Shown here one piece after another: positions 1 through 11,600 of a stretch of DNA of 64,000 bases (position 1 is the first letter of the stretch; every line of letters starts with the position of its first letter). The notes under the pieces were generated by a model, which was given only the letters and a program-made list of their open reading frames with translations, did no database searches and was not told the DNA's origin. The position numbers and the translations under genes were made by a program. The DNA comes from Neofusicoccum parvum (taxonomy: Eukaryota > Ascomycota > Dothideomycetes > Botryosphaeriales > Botryosphaeriaceae). The DNA is taken from NCBI GenBank assembly GCA_020912385.1, contig CP087221.1, positions 868,001 to 932,000 of the forward strand, given 5' to 3'.

Positions 1-399
1 ACCACAATCTCTGGCCGCAATGCCGCGCATGTCCTACAGAGTTGGCTTGGCAACTTATCGATCTGACGCCAATGACTTACGCCATGCCCTGTGCTCGAGA
101 AAACACACTTATTCTTTTTCGGCTCTCCACGACACGCCAGACTTTCCAATGGGCTTTCTAAGTGCATTCCTGTTCGAACATGCGTTAGTATCAACATTCT
201 CAAGGCTTCATCTTCGAAACCAAAGTCCGCAATACCGGGCTGTAGACGGAATCAAAGCCCCCAAATTCCATTATGGCTGACGAATAACATCAATCCATCT
301 CAGTGGAGAAGAAGAATTCAAAGGGTATCAACTCTCTCGTCAGAAGCCGCCCGGTACTCGTGAAGCTTAGATTTTTGGATAGAGAGCCAGTCATGGAGA
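1..399. other. Window edge, no gene recognised
   Basis: Short open frames occur on the plus strand, but they overlap in different frames and match no family I know. The stretch may be the upstream part of the decayed ankyrin-like sequence that follows. Confidence 0.4.
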
Positions 400-643
400 G
401 TCTCAAGACAACAGTAATCTATGAAGCGGCCAGGGGCTCCAATGGAATGGCGAGAAGAATTATGTTGCCTTTGCTACTCGAATCAATTTTCAAACCTTAC
501 TGCACAAGAAAACCCCTCAACATACGAAACGAGAGTGAACGACTTGCACGATATTGCGATCGAAGATGAATACGGGTTGACGGTGATGGACCGTGCACAG
601 AGGACGGAAACACCATTGCTGTGGCGCTTTTGAGGCAGAAGTA
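400..643 (+). pseudogene. Possible decayed ankyrin-repeat gene tail
   Basis: Ankyrin-like phrases are spread over different plus frames. One frame reads YEAARGSNGMARR with LPLLLES after it. A second reads DEYGLTVMDRAQR at about 568-606. The frame then has to shift by one base to read DGNTIAVALLRQK followed by TAA at about 643. That pattern resembles the last repeat of an ankyrin protein broken by indels. No start, intron set or longer domain can be assigned. It could also be chance similarity in non-coding DNA. Confidence 0.25.
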
Positions 644-1010
644 AGACGATCTATTGATATATCGTCCAAGTAACCAAGTCGTAGAAACTTCTGAGGAAGG
701 AAGGCCTCATCGATGACAACCTTTCGTCTCTATTGGCTCATTGGAAAATTATGGAGGCTTTTGCGTTGAGTAATTGGTGGGAGATTTGGATACCGAGAGT
801 GGATCCAGAAATGCAAGAATATTCTTAGAGCGTTGCCGAAGTCGAGCTGCATAGTTAAGTCAAGATCACCGCATTCGAAACCATAATGAACATAAAAAAT
901 GGTTGGTATGTATCGAGCACCTCCACAAGGTATATACAGCTCACCGGCCCCCAAACAGTGGCCAGACACCTCAAAACCCCACCCAAAACGCCATCCCATG
1001 CATTACTGTA
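644..1010. other. Intergenic, nothing recognised
   Basis: Follows the possible ankyrin relic and includes the 3' flank of the small minus-strand gene. No motif, repeat or coding signal seen. Confidence 0.4.
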
Positions 1011-1421
1011 CTATACCCACTCTCCAATCCTCCCCATCAGCTCGACCACCTCCATCGCATCCTCGCTGGCCCTCTTCTCCCTCATGGCCTTGACGTCGTC
1101 CTGCCAGTCCTCGATCTCCCAGGCGCCGCTGATGTCGGCGCTGCTCCTGCCCATGCCGTCGACGGCGATAACCAGCGGTTTGAAGAGTCAGATGCCGGTG
1201 CGCTTGAGCACGTACATGGCCATGAACGGCCAGCCCAGCAGCGCGCTGCCGACCGGCACGTACCACGACGCCGTGCGCCAGAACTTGTTGGCGTAGAAGC
1301 CGTAGTTGATGGCGTGCATCTGCGCGCGGTTGACCGGGTACCGGCCGTGCGGGTGCGGCTCCTGCACAAGGTTGCGGGCGGAGCGCAGGAAGGCGCGGAT
1401 GGGGGAGGCGCGGAAGCTCAT
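1011..1421 (-). CDS. Small putative mitochondrial membrane protein, with in-frame TGA
   Basis: Starts at ATG 1421. The first 77 codons give an Arg/Ser-rich, mitochondrial presequence-like N-terminus (MSFRASPIRAFLRSARN), then a segment rich in aromatic residues and one hydrophobic stretch (about residues 52-70), and stop at TGA 1188-1190. The same frame then stays open for 58 further codons of charged sequence (GAWEIEDWQDDVKAMREK and on) to TAG 1011-1013. Two readings fit. A 69-nt in-frame intron (1215 to 1147, donor GTACGT, CTGAC branch-like site overlapping the TGA, acceptor CAG) would give about 113 aa. Otherwise the protein is 77 aa and the rest is 3' UTR or readthrough. The size and presequence suggest a small inner-membrane subunit, but I do not recognise the family. 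Confidence 0.6.
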
Positions 1422-2923
1422 GGTTGTTGTTGTTGGTTTTTTGTGTGGTGGATTGTTTTAAATCGGTTGTTTCGAGGTATCCAAAATGGATTTTTGAGTT
1501 GAGTTGGTTGGTGGTTGAGTCGAGATTTTTTTCCCAAAGCGGAAAGTGTGGAGTGGAGAGGGTTGTTCGAAAGCCGAAGCTGTTCTTCAGAAGCTGCTGT
1601 GCTTTGCTGCTGTGTGATGCTGATGATGAAAAAAGGAAACCACCGTCGTGCAGCAGCATCCAATATATACAAAGTCAGCCCTACCCTCAAAGAACGCCCC
1701 AACCAACAGGCAGTGACTCCAAAATCCAGGCATCACGACACCACGGGGATCGCGACCGAGCTTTCTCGTCGTATCACCTGAGCCCAACGGCCATCGCGTC
1801 CCTCCGGCCGTTCGCTCCCGCAGGAGGCCGCCCAGGAAAACGATCCTTTCCGCCCCGTGCGGCTCAGCAATCCGTGCATCGAGCGCAGTCCGGGGAAAGC
1901 AGGAAACGGGTTCTGCGAAACGCCCGGGCCACCGCGCCTCGTGAACCCGGGTCAGCCAGGCGGCAGCTCCCCATGAGCGAGGAGTCCGGCGCCCTGGCCG
2001 CGGCGTCGACCGAAAAGGGACCCCCGTCTTTCCTCTTTGATCGCGGCAGGCCCCCATCGGGACGGGCAGCAGGGGGCCTCGTTTGTTCCGCGCGGCGCTG
2101 ATTGGCGGGCGGGCGGCGGGCAGGAGGATGGAGGCAGCGTGGTGGTGGCGAGCTGGTGGGGTGACACGGGCGCGCGCGACCGCGAGAGAGTGGTGTGATG
2201 CTCAGCCCTGCGCAGCACCCCCGGCCTCGCCAGCCTTTCGGCAGCGCCCGACAGACGAAACGTGGACGATGGCGCGGGTGATCGCCGACCTGCTTTTCGC
2301 GCGATTGTCAGGCCATGCTGATGGCATCCTGATCTGTCGTTTGTTTCGTGCGAGCTGCGAGAGCGGGTGCGCCCGATGGGTTTTCGAGTCGCGGCGTGTG
2401 CGCGTGCTGACTCACGGCGCCCCTTGTCCGGTTTGGGTCAACGCCTTCGCTCTCCTTCGTGAGGTGCAACAACATGCCGGACCTGCGTCGTGAGGATTGC
2501 GGAACATTGTGACGATCTGGAGTGTGGGACAGCAGGAAGGTGTGAAGCTGCGAATGCTCTTTTGGTTCCTTTTTCTACTCACAGTGACCTGGATACGGAG
2601 ATCCACGCCCTCAGACTTGTCCTGCTCGAGCCCGTCGTGCGTCTTTCGCTTTCTACCTAGATGGGCGTTTTCCGCGGTCTCTAGCTTTTATATGACCCTC
2701 AGGTCTGGAAACGGCCCTTATGTGTCCAGGGAGCCGTGGCCGGTCTGGCGATAATGCCTGCCATTATCAACTCTATCCTGCATCCATGCATGCATCAGAT
2801 CAGATCCCGCCATGACGCCAGCCCGAACCACCAGTCCCATATGCCTTTATGAATAATCCCAAACTCCACAGGTGCCAACCAATCAGTGGCACAAACACCA
2901 CCCAAAACGCCCGAGAGCAAGGC
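1422..2923. other. Intergenic region, about 1.5 kb
   Basis: Upstream of the small minus-strand gene, then the 3' side of the CTR86-like gene. 1424-1660 is the likely leader region of the small gene, and a TATATA lies near 1671. Several GC-rich open frames on both strands (for example 1424-2101 and 2083-2493) have no recognisable protein character and no supporting splice structure. No repeat or RNA gene seen. Confidence 0.5.
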
Positions 2924-5900
2924 TCACTTGCCGCCCTTGAGGCTCTTGTCCAGCTTCGCCAGCGCTGCCGCCTTCTCCGCATCCTGTCTCGCCCCCGTCA
3001 CTTGGGCAGGCAGATCACGCATCACCTGCTGCATCAGAAGGTCCAGGTTCGGCGGTTCTCCCAGGCGGCCCGACCCGATTTGTGGCGGCTTCCTCTTCTC
3101 TCCATCCTGCCCGCTTGCACTCCCGCTGCTCCCAATCCCTGCGGCGTCAGCAGCCGCTTGCACAGCCGCTGCTGCGGCCTTTGCGCTTGCCGCTGCTCCT
3201 CCGTCTTTGCGTCGCAACCCTACCTGGCCCCGCTTGTCCCAGAAGGTCTCGTATCCGTGCTGATCGAGTACCTCGTTCGGGACGGCTCCTTGAGGCTCGA
3301 GTTCGCGGATGAGGTCCTGATTCTCCTTGTTCGTCTCAAGAAGGAACCTGAGGCACATGATGGCATGCTCCTTGATGTAAGGATTGTGCTCGTCATATTG
3401 GCAGCAGCTCAGAATTGCTTCAATTCCTTTGTGCGCTCGGACCTGGTCCTGCACCTTCCGTGACTTCCAAACCAACGATGTAAGTACCAGCACCGTGAGC
3501 TTCTTGAGGTTTCTCCATTCGAAATCTGAGGGTTCTTCGCTCGGCTCGTCGACATATTGGCTGTGTGACGGTGGTACAAACGGCTCCATGGGTATGGAGC
3601 TTATCGACGGTGCGTTGATATCATAGGGACGCTCGACCGCAACAGGCGCGGGAACTCCGGCTGCAAGTTCCGACAGCGACGCCACTTGCGGGGTATGAGT
3701 CACGCGACCATCCGGGGGGCCGGGAGGTTTCCGTCCCAAGGTTTGTCCCTTGGGGATTGCAGCGTCCAGCTCCTTTAGGAGAGTCACGAGCTCGCTTGTA
3801 ATCTCCCAGTCGGCCATCATCTTTTTCCAAACGTCGTGCTCGGTGAGAATTGCAAAGAATTCCAGATACTGGTAGACACCCTCGTACATCCGTTCCATAT
3901 CCCACAAGTTGAGAGGGAAGTCTTCAGGGTGCGCATGTCCTGCTCTGATCTGTCCTTGGAGAAAGATGAGCGCGCAAGTCTGAGGAATGATATGCCGCCG
4001 GAACTCAGTGAATAAGAAGTTGACCATGTGGACATCCACGCGTAGAGGATAAGTCGAAGCTCCGTCCTTTACAACCGCCTTCTGCGCCTGAGTCTGGCGA
4101 GCTTTGAAGATATTGGTCAGAAGCTTCATGATCACTGCTTGTGCGGGAGAAATGATATCTTTCGACTCCCGGAAGGCGTGGTAGGAAAATGGCATGAGGC
4201 CATTCGTCAGAATCGCCTCCATGATCTTGACCATGAACTTGAAGTAGAGTTCCTCTTCGCGCAAGTCCCATGCGGCGACAAATATGAGAAGCTCCCGGAG
4301 GAGATTCCTGCCGTTGTCCTGCGCAAGTAGTAGATGGCAACGGACTGTGTGCATGTTCCTAATAGCGGCGATTTCCTCAGGGGTCGTGCCGTATCCAGGA
4401 GTTTCTTCAGTTGGTGGAACAATGCCGGACATGATGATCATGGGTAGGACTTCGATTTCGGAAGGTCCAAGAATGAGCGGCACATCAGTCAACAAGCCAC
4501 GTCCGTCATCGCCAGGAACGGTGTAGTCCTCATCTTCGCTGTCTTCCTCCTCGCTGACCTCATCTCCAATGTCTTCTGCAGGCTCTGTAGCATTCGGAGA
4601 TGCCGGCGACATGACGGGAGATGACGGAGAAACTTCGGATGTTTTCTGGGCTGGTGTGCGCTCAGGGAACGTCTCAAGACGTTTCATAAGATCGTCCTTT
4701 CCGTTTTGAAGAATGTCGGCGCCGTAAGCGGCGTTGTAAGTCATGCGGAAGTCAACTTCGGTGGCTGGTGGAGGGTCTTGAGGCTCTGAGCCGAGCGGCA
4801 TTTTGAGATCCTGAAGATCTACGCGGGACGGTGCGTTAGGGTAATTCTTTAACAGTTCGGATGCCGATATCTGTGGCTGGACGGCTGGGGCAGCAGGCGT
4901 CTTGGAGGAGGGTGCAAGCATGGCCTTCTTCATGCGCTCTACCTCCATCTGTAGCTGATTGATGCTGGCAGCAAGGGCGGCAACATTTTCCTCCTGGGTA
5001 GCATTGGGATCGATGGCCTTGGGTTCGGGCGGCAGCTTCACCGACTTAAGCAAGTTTACGTCGTGGCGGTACTTGGCGATCAGGTCGTTGTAGAGAGTGT
5101 GCCATTCCTGTACCAAGGTTATTGCCTGCGGGACCAGAGCAGTCAATCGCGAATCTGCTAAAAGCGGGAAGGCACGTACATCTCGAGCTTCCTGCGGCAT
5201 CTCCTGCCATCTCTTCTTGCACTCAGCAGCGATTTCTGTGGCGCCCGACTTTTCTCCTCTCGCCACCAGCTCGCGCTTGACCTCCATTCCAACCTTTCCG
5301 ATGTATAGCAGAAACGGCGAGGACGCCGGCTGGTGGGTACCTGGTGTCAAGGCAAGATCCTCGCCAAATACACCTGTAGACTTTGGGGCAGTGGCAAGCG
5401 AAAGGGAGGCAAGCTCCTCGGTGGGTGGGAGGTTGGTATCACGAGAGCTATCAAACAGCTCAACCCAGAGCATGAGCTTCCGCCGTTCGTTTCGGGCGAC
5501 GAGGTTATTGAGAAATTGAAGGCAGGTAATGAGGAGCCTCTTGTATGAGTTGACGACGTCCTGCCACTTGTGCTCGTCTGCCGTGCCAGCATCTCCGTCA
5601 AAACCGCGCGCAGTGACCTTCACACAGACGCTGATGAGCTTGAATGTCTCCTGGTCGAACTGGGCTTTGGCTGCCAGGTCCTGAGCGATCTCTCCGGCTG
5701 TGAGGATATTGCGAGCGATGCACACGAGGTCGTTCAGGCGATCGAGGTCTTTCATGAGGCTGAGATAGTTGGCGGCTATGAGAGTGCCGGAGGCACCTTC
5801 GAATTCTGGTGCTTGAGGATCGGCGGGTGCAAAAGAGCGTTGCTCCATCGAGGGAACGGCATTCTCAAGCAGTTCGCAAAAGTCGCGCCACAAGTTGGCG

Positions 5901-6349
5901 TTCGCGCCAATTGCTTTGCGCACGTCGGGTTCCTTGATTGTACGCCGGAGTGTTTTCTTGCAGATATCTTGCAGCATGGTCATCATCTCGCGTTTGATAT
6001 AGCCGGGCGACTTGAAGTGGACGATCCATGGCTGAAGGACGAGGCGCAACTGCGTGGTGTACGGGTCGGCTGGGCCGTCGCGCGACGGTGAAGGTGTTCG
6101 CTGGCCGAGGGACTCGGGGGTTGGAGGATCGTCTGGACTCCGAGCAGGCGGTTCGGAGCCCATGCTTGCGCCCGGAGACGCGGGCATTGCGGAGAGCGTG
6201 CGGTGGTGTCGCGCAGCTGCTTGGGCTGACTTTTCTGAAAACATCCGCACTCCCCCGCCGCCCATCGCGCTGTGACGCACACCCGCCGCCGCGCTAGCCG
6301 CATATCGCCTAGAGCAACCACAGCACCGGCCACGATTTACGACCATCAT
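2924..6349 (-). CDS. CTR86 / Ataxin-10 homologue
   Basis: One uninterrupted frame of 1141 aa. The C-terminal part (about residues 960-1070) has the Ataxin-10 domain pattern: LKKLTVLVLTSLVWKSRKVQ, an ILSCCQYDEHNPYIKEHAI block, then FLLETNKENQ. The middle is helical and armadillo-like, interrupted by an acidic low-complexity stretch (EEEDSEDEDY) near residue 600. In yeast the homologue (Ctr86) is essential, and Ataxin-10 proteins work in cytokinesis and neuronal survival; the biochemical role is unsettled. The first 60 or so residues are rich in Arg, Ala and Gly and poorly conserved-looking, so a downstream Met (MFSEKSAQ or MPASPGAS) could be the true start. The tail after the domain is Ala/Lys-rich. 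Confidence 0.85.
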   Translation of the reverse strand: MMVVNRGRCCGCSRRYAASAAAGVRHSAMGGGGVRMFSEKSAQAAARHHRTLSAMPASPGASMGSEPPARSPDDPPTPESLGQRTPSPSRDGPADPYTTQLRLVLQPWIVHFKSPGYIKREMMTMLQDICKKTLRRTIKEPDVRKAIGANANLWRDFCELLENAVPSMEQRSFAPADPQAPEFEGASGTLIAANYLSLMKDLDRLNDLVCIARNILTAGEIAQDLAAKAQFDQETFKLISVCVKVTARGFDGDAGTADEHKWQDVVNSYKRLLITCLQFLNNLVARNERRKLMLWVELFDSSRDTNLPPTEELASLSLATAPKSTGVFGEDLALTPGTHQPASSPFLLYIGKVGMEVKRELVARGEKSGATEIAAECKKRWQEMPQEARDVRAFPLLADSRLTALVPQAITLVQEWHTLYNDLIAKYRHDVNLLKSVKLPPEPKAIDPNATQEENVAALAASINQLQMEVERMKKAMLAPSSKTPAAPAVQPQISASELLKNYPNAPSRVDLQDLKMPLGSEPQDPPPATEVDFRMTYNAAYGADILQNGKDDLMKRLETFPERTPAQKTSEVSPSSPVMSPASPNATEPAEDIGDEVSEEEDSEDEDYTVPGDDGRGLLTDVPLILGPSEIEVLPMIIMSGIVPPTEETPGYGTTPEEIAAIRNMHTVRCHLLLAQDNGRNLLRELLIFVAAWDLREEELYFKFMVKIMEAILTNGLMPFSYHAFRESKDIISPAQAVIMKLLTNIFKARQTQAQKAVVKDGASTYPLRVDVHMVNFLFTEFRRHIIPQTCALIFLQGQIRAGHAHPEDFPLNLWDMERMYEGVYQYLEFFAILTEHDVWKKMMADWEITSELVTLLKELDAAIPKGQTLGRKPPGPPDGRVTHTPQVASLSELAAGVPAPVAVERPYDINAPSISSIPMEPFVPPSHSQYVDEPSEEPSDFEWRNLKKLTVLVLTSLVWKSRKVQDQVRAHKGIEAILSCCQYDEHNPYIKEHAIMCLRFLLETNKENQDLIRELEPQGAVPNEVLDQHGYETFWDKRGQVGLRRKDGGAAASAKAAAAAVQAAADAAGIGSSGSASGQDGEKRKPPQIGSGRLGEPPNLDLLMQQVMRDLPAQVTGARQDAEKAAALAKLDKSLKGGK

Positions 6350-6707
6350 CGTCCTGGTCTTTCGGCTATCATTGTCTTGTCCTGGATATCACTACAATGC
6401 GAGGCATGAATTCTGTCGACATTGCCTAAGCGCCGTGCATGCTGTAGTGTTCTTTGCAGAGATATTCTGCAATTTTTGAATTAGAGATATTATAAAGCTA
6501 AATGCGATAGTGAATTTGGACACCAAGTCCCTGCTGATGCTCTTGCTGATTCCATGCCAATTTCCAGCAGCACGATCCAGCTAACACATGATGTGAGCAA
6601 AGAGTCCACCTTGAGTGTTTTTCAGAACCCTTTCAACACAAATAGTACATCTTCGGCGAGTGATAGGAAAGCAAGTCTCGAAGTAGTGCACGTATAAAGC
6701 AAACATA
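6350..6707. other. Intergenic between CTR86-like and Rec114-like genes
   Basis: AT-richer spacer of about 360 bp. It holds the upstream region of the CTR86-like gene and the 3' flank of the Rec114-like gene, both on the minus strand. No other feature seen. Confidence 0.5.
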
Positions 6708-8214
6708 TTACTGCAAACCCAGACCGATGCGGCGCCAATTTGCAGCGACATCTTGACACAGCCTTTTGAAGCCATCATCTTCGATGCATTCAACAAAGAA
6801 CTCATTCATCAGGTTCTCCCTAATGGTCTGTGGCTGCATCGCGTACGACTGCAGGTTTCTGGAGCCGTCTGACTCAGTAGCATCTCTGATGAGGTCAACC
6901 AATGGATCGTTCTCCTGGTAAGTCTGATGAGAATTCGCATTAGAGGACGTTGCTTTGAAAAACTTCTGACGCTGGCGTGCATTCTCGTTGCTGTCAGTTA
7001 CGGCACCTAAAGGCCGCTTCAATGCCGATGATTCAGCGCGCCTATTCGATTGCATCCTCATGCTCATGGACTCAGATGATGGCTCGGAAGCGGTAGTGAG
7101 GTATTGACTTGTTAGAACATCTGAGCTCTGTGACAGCGGCAACCTCGGTATCGACATAGAATTCTTTCTTATGGACATTGAGCGTGCAGCAGCATAGGTT
7201 GGAGGTGTCAGCGGAGGCAGATTTGCCGTGGATGGTCTCTCGTTCAGAGATACTGCCATGTTACCAACTGTATAGGTGTCCATGACGCCAGAATCTGGCT
7301 TTTCAATTTCGTCTGATCCTCTGGAGATAGGCCGTGCAAAAGGCAGTTCACGTCTAGGAGGCAACATGGCAGTGAGGCCCTCTTCAGAGACGAAAGCTGG
7401 TGCCGTTGAGGGCCGCCAGTCCGGCTCTTGAGGTGCGTCTGAGAAGTATCTATTTGCTTGGTGACTCTCAGAGTTGTGTTGATGTTTGGTCATGTTGAGC
7501 AAGGAGTTTTGCAGAGCAAGCCGGCGCACACCAGGAGGTGAAGATGGATAGTCCGAGCCGGCAGCAGTGGTAGAAGAATGCCCGGCAACATATGGCGTGG
7601 AACTGCTTGGCCGACTGCCTATTCCTTGCCGTGACGAGGGTCGAGCTTGAGCGTCCGAGGTTGATGGACGAGCAGGGAGATCGCGCTTCTCGCTAATACG
7701 GACGCCTGCACTCTCAAGGAGCCGACGGGCAATTTGACAGTCGCTTAACGAGCGGAACCGAAGCTGTATGTACCTAACCTGTAAATCATAAGTTATCATT
7801 TGAACTTTATGATGGTATGTGGACCTCACTCACCGTTCTTGTTGACCTCGAGTATCGTATCCCCAAGACTGCTCCGTTGGGTCGCACGAGGGCTGAAATG
7901 GCAAGCTGGTCCATTTGAGGTGACTCGCCGCCTGCCTCTGTAGCTGAAATGTATTCTTTTGCCTGCCGAGCTTTTTGAACTAGGTCAAACGAGTTCTGTG
8001 GTTAGAGAGCGCGTTAGTGACTTCTGACAAGTTCGCTGCTTGACTCGTAAGTAAGGTGTAACTGTACCAGCTCCTTCCTGCCACGCATCACCTTGAAATG
8101 CGGTGGAGAGTAGTTGAGGACGAGGCCTGGACTTTCATCGTGCTGCCAATCCGTTGGTGACTGTTTGTCTGTGAAGGAGAACTTCTCCACTGGAAGTGAG
8201 ACGATGGAGGTCAT
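6708..8214 (-). CDS. Rec114/Rec7-like meiotic recombination protein
   Basis: Three exons (8214-8068, 7834-7995 read on minus, 7778-6708) join in frame to 459 aa. The N-terminal 130 residues have a PH-like pattern, with WQHDESPGLVLNYSPPHFKV, then NSFDLVQKARQ, and finally RYIQLRFRSLSDCQIARRLL across the second splice. A long Ser/Pro-rich linker follows, and the last 40 residues form a helix (NEFFVECIEDDGFKRLCQDV). This N-PH, disordered middle, C-terminal helix plan is that of Rec114 (S. pombe Rec7), which with Mei4 and Mer2 activates Spo11 for meiotic double-strand breaks. The assignment rests on architecture and short motifs because the family diverges fast. The start could instead be ATG 8271, which adds 19 residues. 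It shares a 423-bp divergent promoter with the Rsc9-like gene. Confidence 0.6.
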
Positions 8215-8637
8215 TATGCGGAATTGCTGCTCCCTGTGACGGGGCGCAGCTGACAGTGGCCGGCACGCCACATGGGCTGGAGTTCGGGCGAGTGGAGGTA
8301 GGTTGTTGGTGCTGCGAGAGAGCGGCAGCCGGGCGCAGTTGGTGATGCGCGGCGTGGTGTTGAGCCTGGGGCGAGCGATGCGGCTGCGAGCTTGGGGCGC
8401 TAGTGCTGCATCGGGAATCGCCGGCGAAACGGCCCTGGCGCGCAGAGCGGCTGGACATGGGCGTCGCGACGCTGCGTGCGAGCTTAGGCGTCACAGTCGC
8501 ATCGCTGCACTGCACATCTCCTCCACCGAGCCTCGACGAGCGCGCGCGTCTCGCCCGTCGCCGCCCAACGCGCTACCTTCCCCGCCCTGCGCGTCGGCCT
8601 CTCCAATCGCGCGAATCAGCTCTGCCCGTTTGACACC
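8215..8637. promoter_or_regulatory. Divergent promoter, Rec114-like / Rsc9-like
   Basis: 423 bp between two outward-facing start codons (8214 minus, 8638 plus). No TATA box or clear operator could be picked out. It must hold both 5' leaders. Confidence 0.5.
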
Positions 8638-11600
8638 ATGGCGCCAGCGAGGCCGCGCGAACCCTCGATCGAGCGCACGTCCGAGTATGACGACTTCATG
8701 AACAAGCTGGAGGAATATCATGCAAAGAGAGGGTAGGTATCCCTGCCGCCCTTGCCTGACGCTTGCCTCTAACCCCAGCTCAGCACCACGCTAGATCGCG
8801 AGCCAAAAGTCGGTCAGCGGCACCTGGATCTGTTCCGTTTGTACAGTCGCGTCTGCGAGGAGGGCGGATATGACAAGGTCTCCGATACCAAGAACAACAA
8901 GCTAGCCTGGCGCCGCATCGCTGCCGAGTTCATTCCTTCCAACCTCAATCCCACCACCCAAGCCTTCATCGTCAAAAGTCATTACTACAAGAACCTCGCG
9001 TATGTATCACCCCGCTGCCGCACCGCGCCTAGTTGCTGACGCGATCCAGCGCCTACGAAATCACTCATTTCCACGGAAAGGAGCCGCCGCCGAAGGAAAT
9101 TCTGGAAGACGTTTCTGCGAAAGGCGGCGACCTGCTCACGCGCACCAAGGAGAACTTTTTCGCTGCGTCGAGCCGCGAGCTGGAAAGCCTGACCAACGGC
9201 CGAGACAGCGACGAATCGGAGGAAGAGGGTCAGAAAACACCCAAGGAGGATAAGATGGATATCGATGAGGCTCCAGGCAGTACGGGGAGGGTTACTCGAG
9301 GTGAGTCTTGCTAAGCAGACGCGCCTGGTTTTTGCGCGGTTGTAGTTCCTTCGCCCACTCCACCCGCTCCATCCTCAAACCATCATCTTTGCTATGGAGA
9401 ATTGCAGCATTGACGCGCTTCGTGCAGCTCTTCGACAAGCGCCTCCCCAGCGAGTTCTCTTCCAGCCCGAGGCGTCGTCGCGACAAACGCGCTCGTCGGG
9501 CCAACACAACTCACCTACACCAGGCTCCTACTCCCAGTCCAACGGCTCTTACGGCGCAGGCGGTAACAGCATGAGCATTATCGCGAACTACGAACCGAAA
9601 CCCGTCGTCCCCTCGAACGTCAAGCCTGTCACGACGCCCAGCAATAACCCAGAGCACTTCCGCAGTCTGCGCAGCAGAATGGCGAGCCGATACGCAAGAC
9701 CACCCCAACAGAACAAGGGCATGATGTTGCCAGGCAGTAAGTGGTCCCAAAGCGTCCAAGTGGTCGTGGCTAATGTGGCATTCGCGTCCTACAGCTGGCT
9801 TCACAGGACCCAATATTTACATCAGGGCTCTGCTCGCGCTTCAGTCTGGGAGTGTTGAGGAGCAGGCGTACGCTCTACACCATCTCGTCAAAATCTCCCA
9901 CGAGCGTGGAGACAAGTACCGTTTCGATGGATTCCCTGGCCTGGCCGAAGCTCTGATCGACCGGCTTCTTGAGGTCAGCACGCTCTTTTACGGCATCCGC
10001 TGGGAGATCTCCTATATCGAGGACGAGTCCCTCCAGAGAAACGACACTCTCAATGCTATCAGCGGAACCGCAGATCTCCTCCAGAAGATACGTTCGCATC
10101 CCCTCCTGGACTTCACGGACGATGTGCAAACAAAAGAGTTTAGCGAGGCACTTGGTCGGGTCAACGAAGCTGGACTGGTTATTCGAAACTTGGTCATGCT
10201 TGACGCAAATGCTCACTATGTTGCGCAGCTGCCCTTGGTTCAGGATTTCATCACCATCGCTCTCAATCTACCTGCGCGGTCGTCTGTGATTGAGCTCAAG
10301 CATTACGCCCTCGAAATCGCCGAGCAACTTTCTAGATATTGGATGCTGGATTCTGACCACCATTTATATCAGACACTCCTTGCGCAGCTGAACTCTAGGG
10401 ACCGGGGGACAATCATTACTGCGTTGAGAGCTCTGTCTCGGATAGCGATGAACGCGAATCCGAGATACGAACTGACGAACGTGCCCACTGATGTCATTCA
10501 GCACGTTTGCGAGTGGCTGCTTGTGGAGGACGAGCATCTGCGCGAGGCGTGCTTGGACTTCCTGTATCTTTACACTGCCACTGCTGAAAACGTGGAAACG
10601 TTGACGCAGTACACTGACGTCGAAGCGCTGGTGAAGCAGCTGGTGAGGCTGTTGCTCTACAACGCCCAGACAATCAGGATCCCCGTCCAGAGCAAAGCAC
10701 CAGGCAAGCCAGCGAGTACGTCGCCTGAAACAGCGCCTAAGCTTGCTACTTCGATTATCGATCAGCTTCTTACGCTTGACGAGCCTGATCGAAGCTCACA
10801 ATGGTTTGTTCCCACATTCATCGTTTTTAACTAGTGGCTCACAGCAAATGCAGGCTCAAGACATGTTTTGAAGAGGACCCTATGGGGGAGATCACACAGA
10901 TAGCTCTTTGGACCGCATACAACGCTGCATTCCAGGCGCCCATACAAAAACTCACAGCGCAGCAACAATCTTCGTCGCTTCCTTCAACGCCAGGGAGCAC
11001 GGCACCACCGCCAACTCCGGGTAAGCCGCCGAAGCCGATGATGGCAGCCAAAGACTTCATCACCAATGTTTCGAACACCTTCCCCTCAGCAGCAGCACAA
11101 GTCATCACAGCAGGTGGCGTTCAGAAATACACAATCAAGGGAATCCGGCCTCGAATCGTTCCCGTGGATCTGAGGAACCGGCCGTACATCAAGTGCCGGT
11201 GGATGTCACCTCCCACATTTCCATCAGGATCGCAAAGTGGCGGCGAGGAATGCGGAGAATTTGTGAAGGAGCCGAAGCAGATTTGGGAGCATGTCTTGTC
11301 AACGCATCTGGGGCTCAGCAAAGACTCCAATGGGAAGTGGCAAATTGAAGAGCCAGCGACAAATGGAGTCAGTGAGGAGAATGGCGCCAGCGGGCTACAG
11401 ACCAAGACGTACGATTGCCGGTGGGCGGGCTGTCTCCACTTTGCGCGAGCAGGCGAGAAGCCAACGGTCTTCGAGGTCGGAAAGCACGTGCAGACGCACT
11501 TGCCCGACAGCTCGGACAAGTCGCAAATGCGAAACCAGCACAACCAATCCAACAACTCGGCATTGGAAAACAGTGCTTCGACGCAGCAGCACCAGTACTA

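Noticed and set aside
1424..2493. Open frames of 225 and 136 codons on the plus strand
   Set aside because: They are GC-rich frames opposite or beside the leader of the small minus-strand gene, with no domain, no splice support and biased Arg/Ala/Pro content typical of chance frames.
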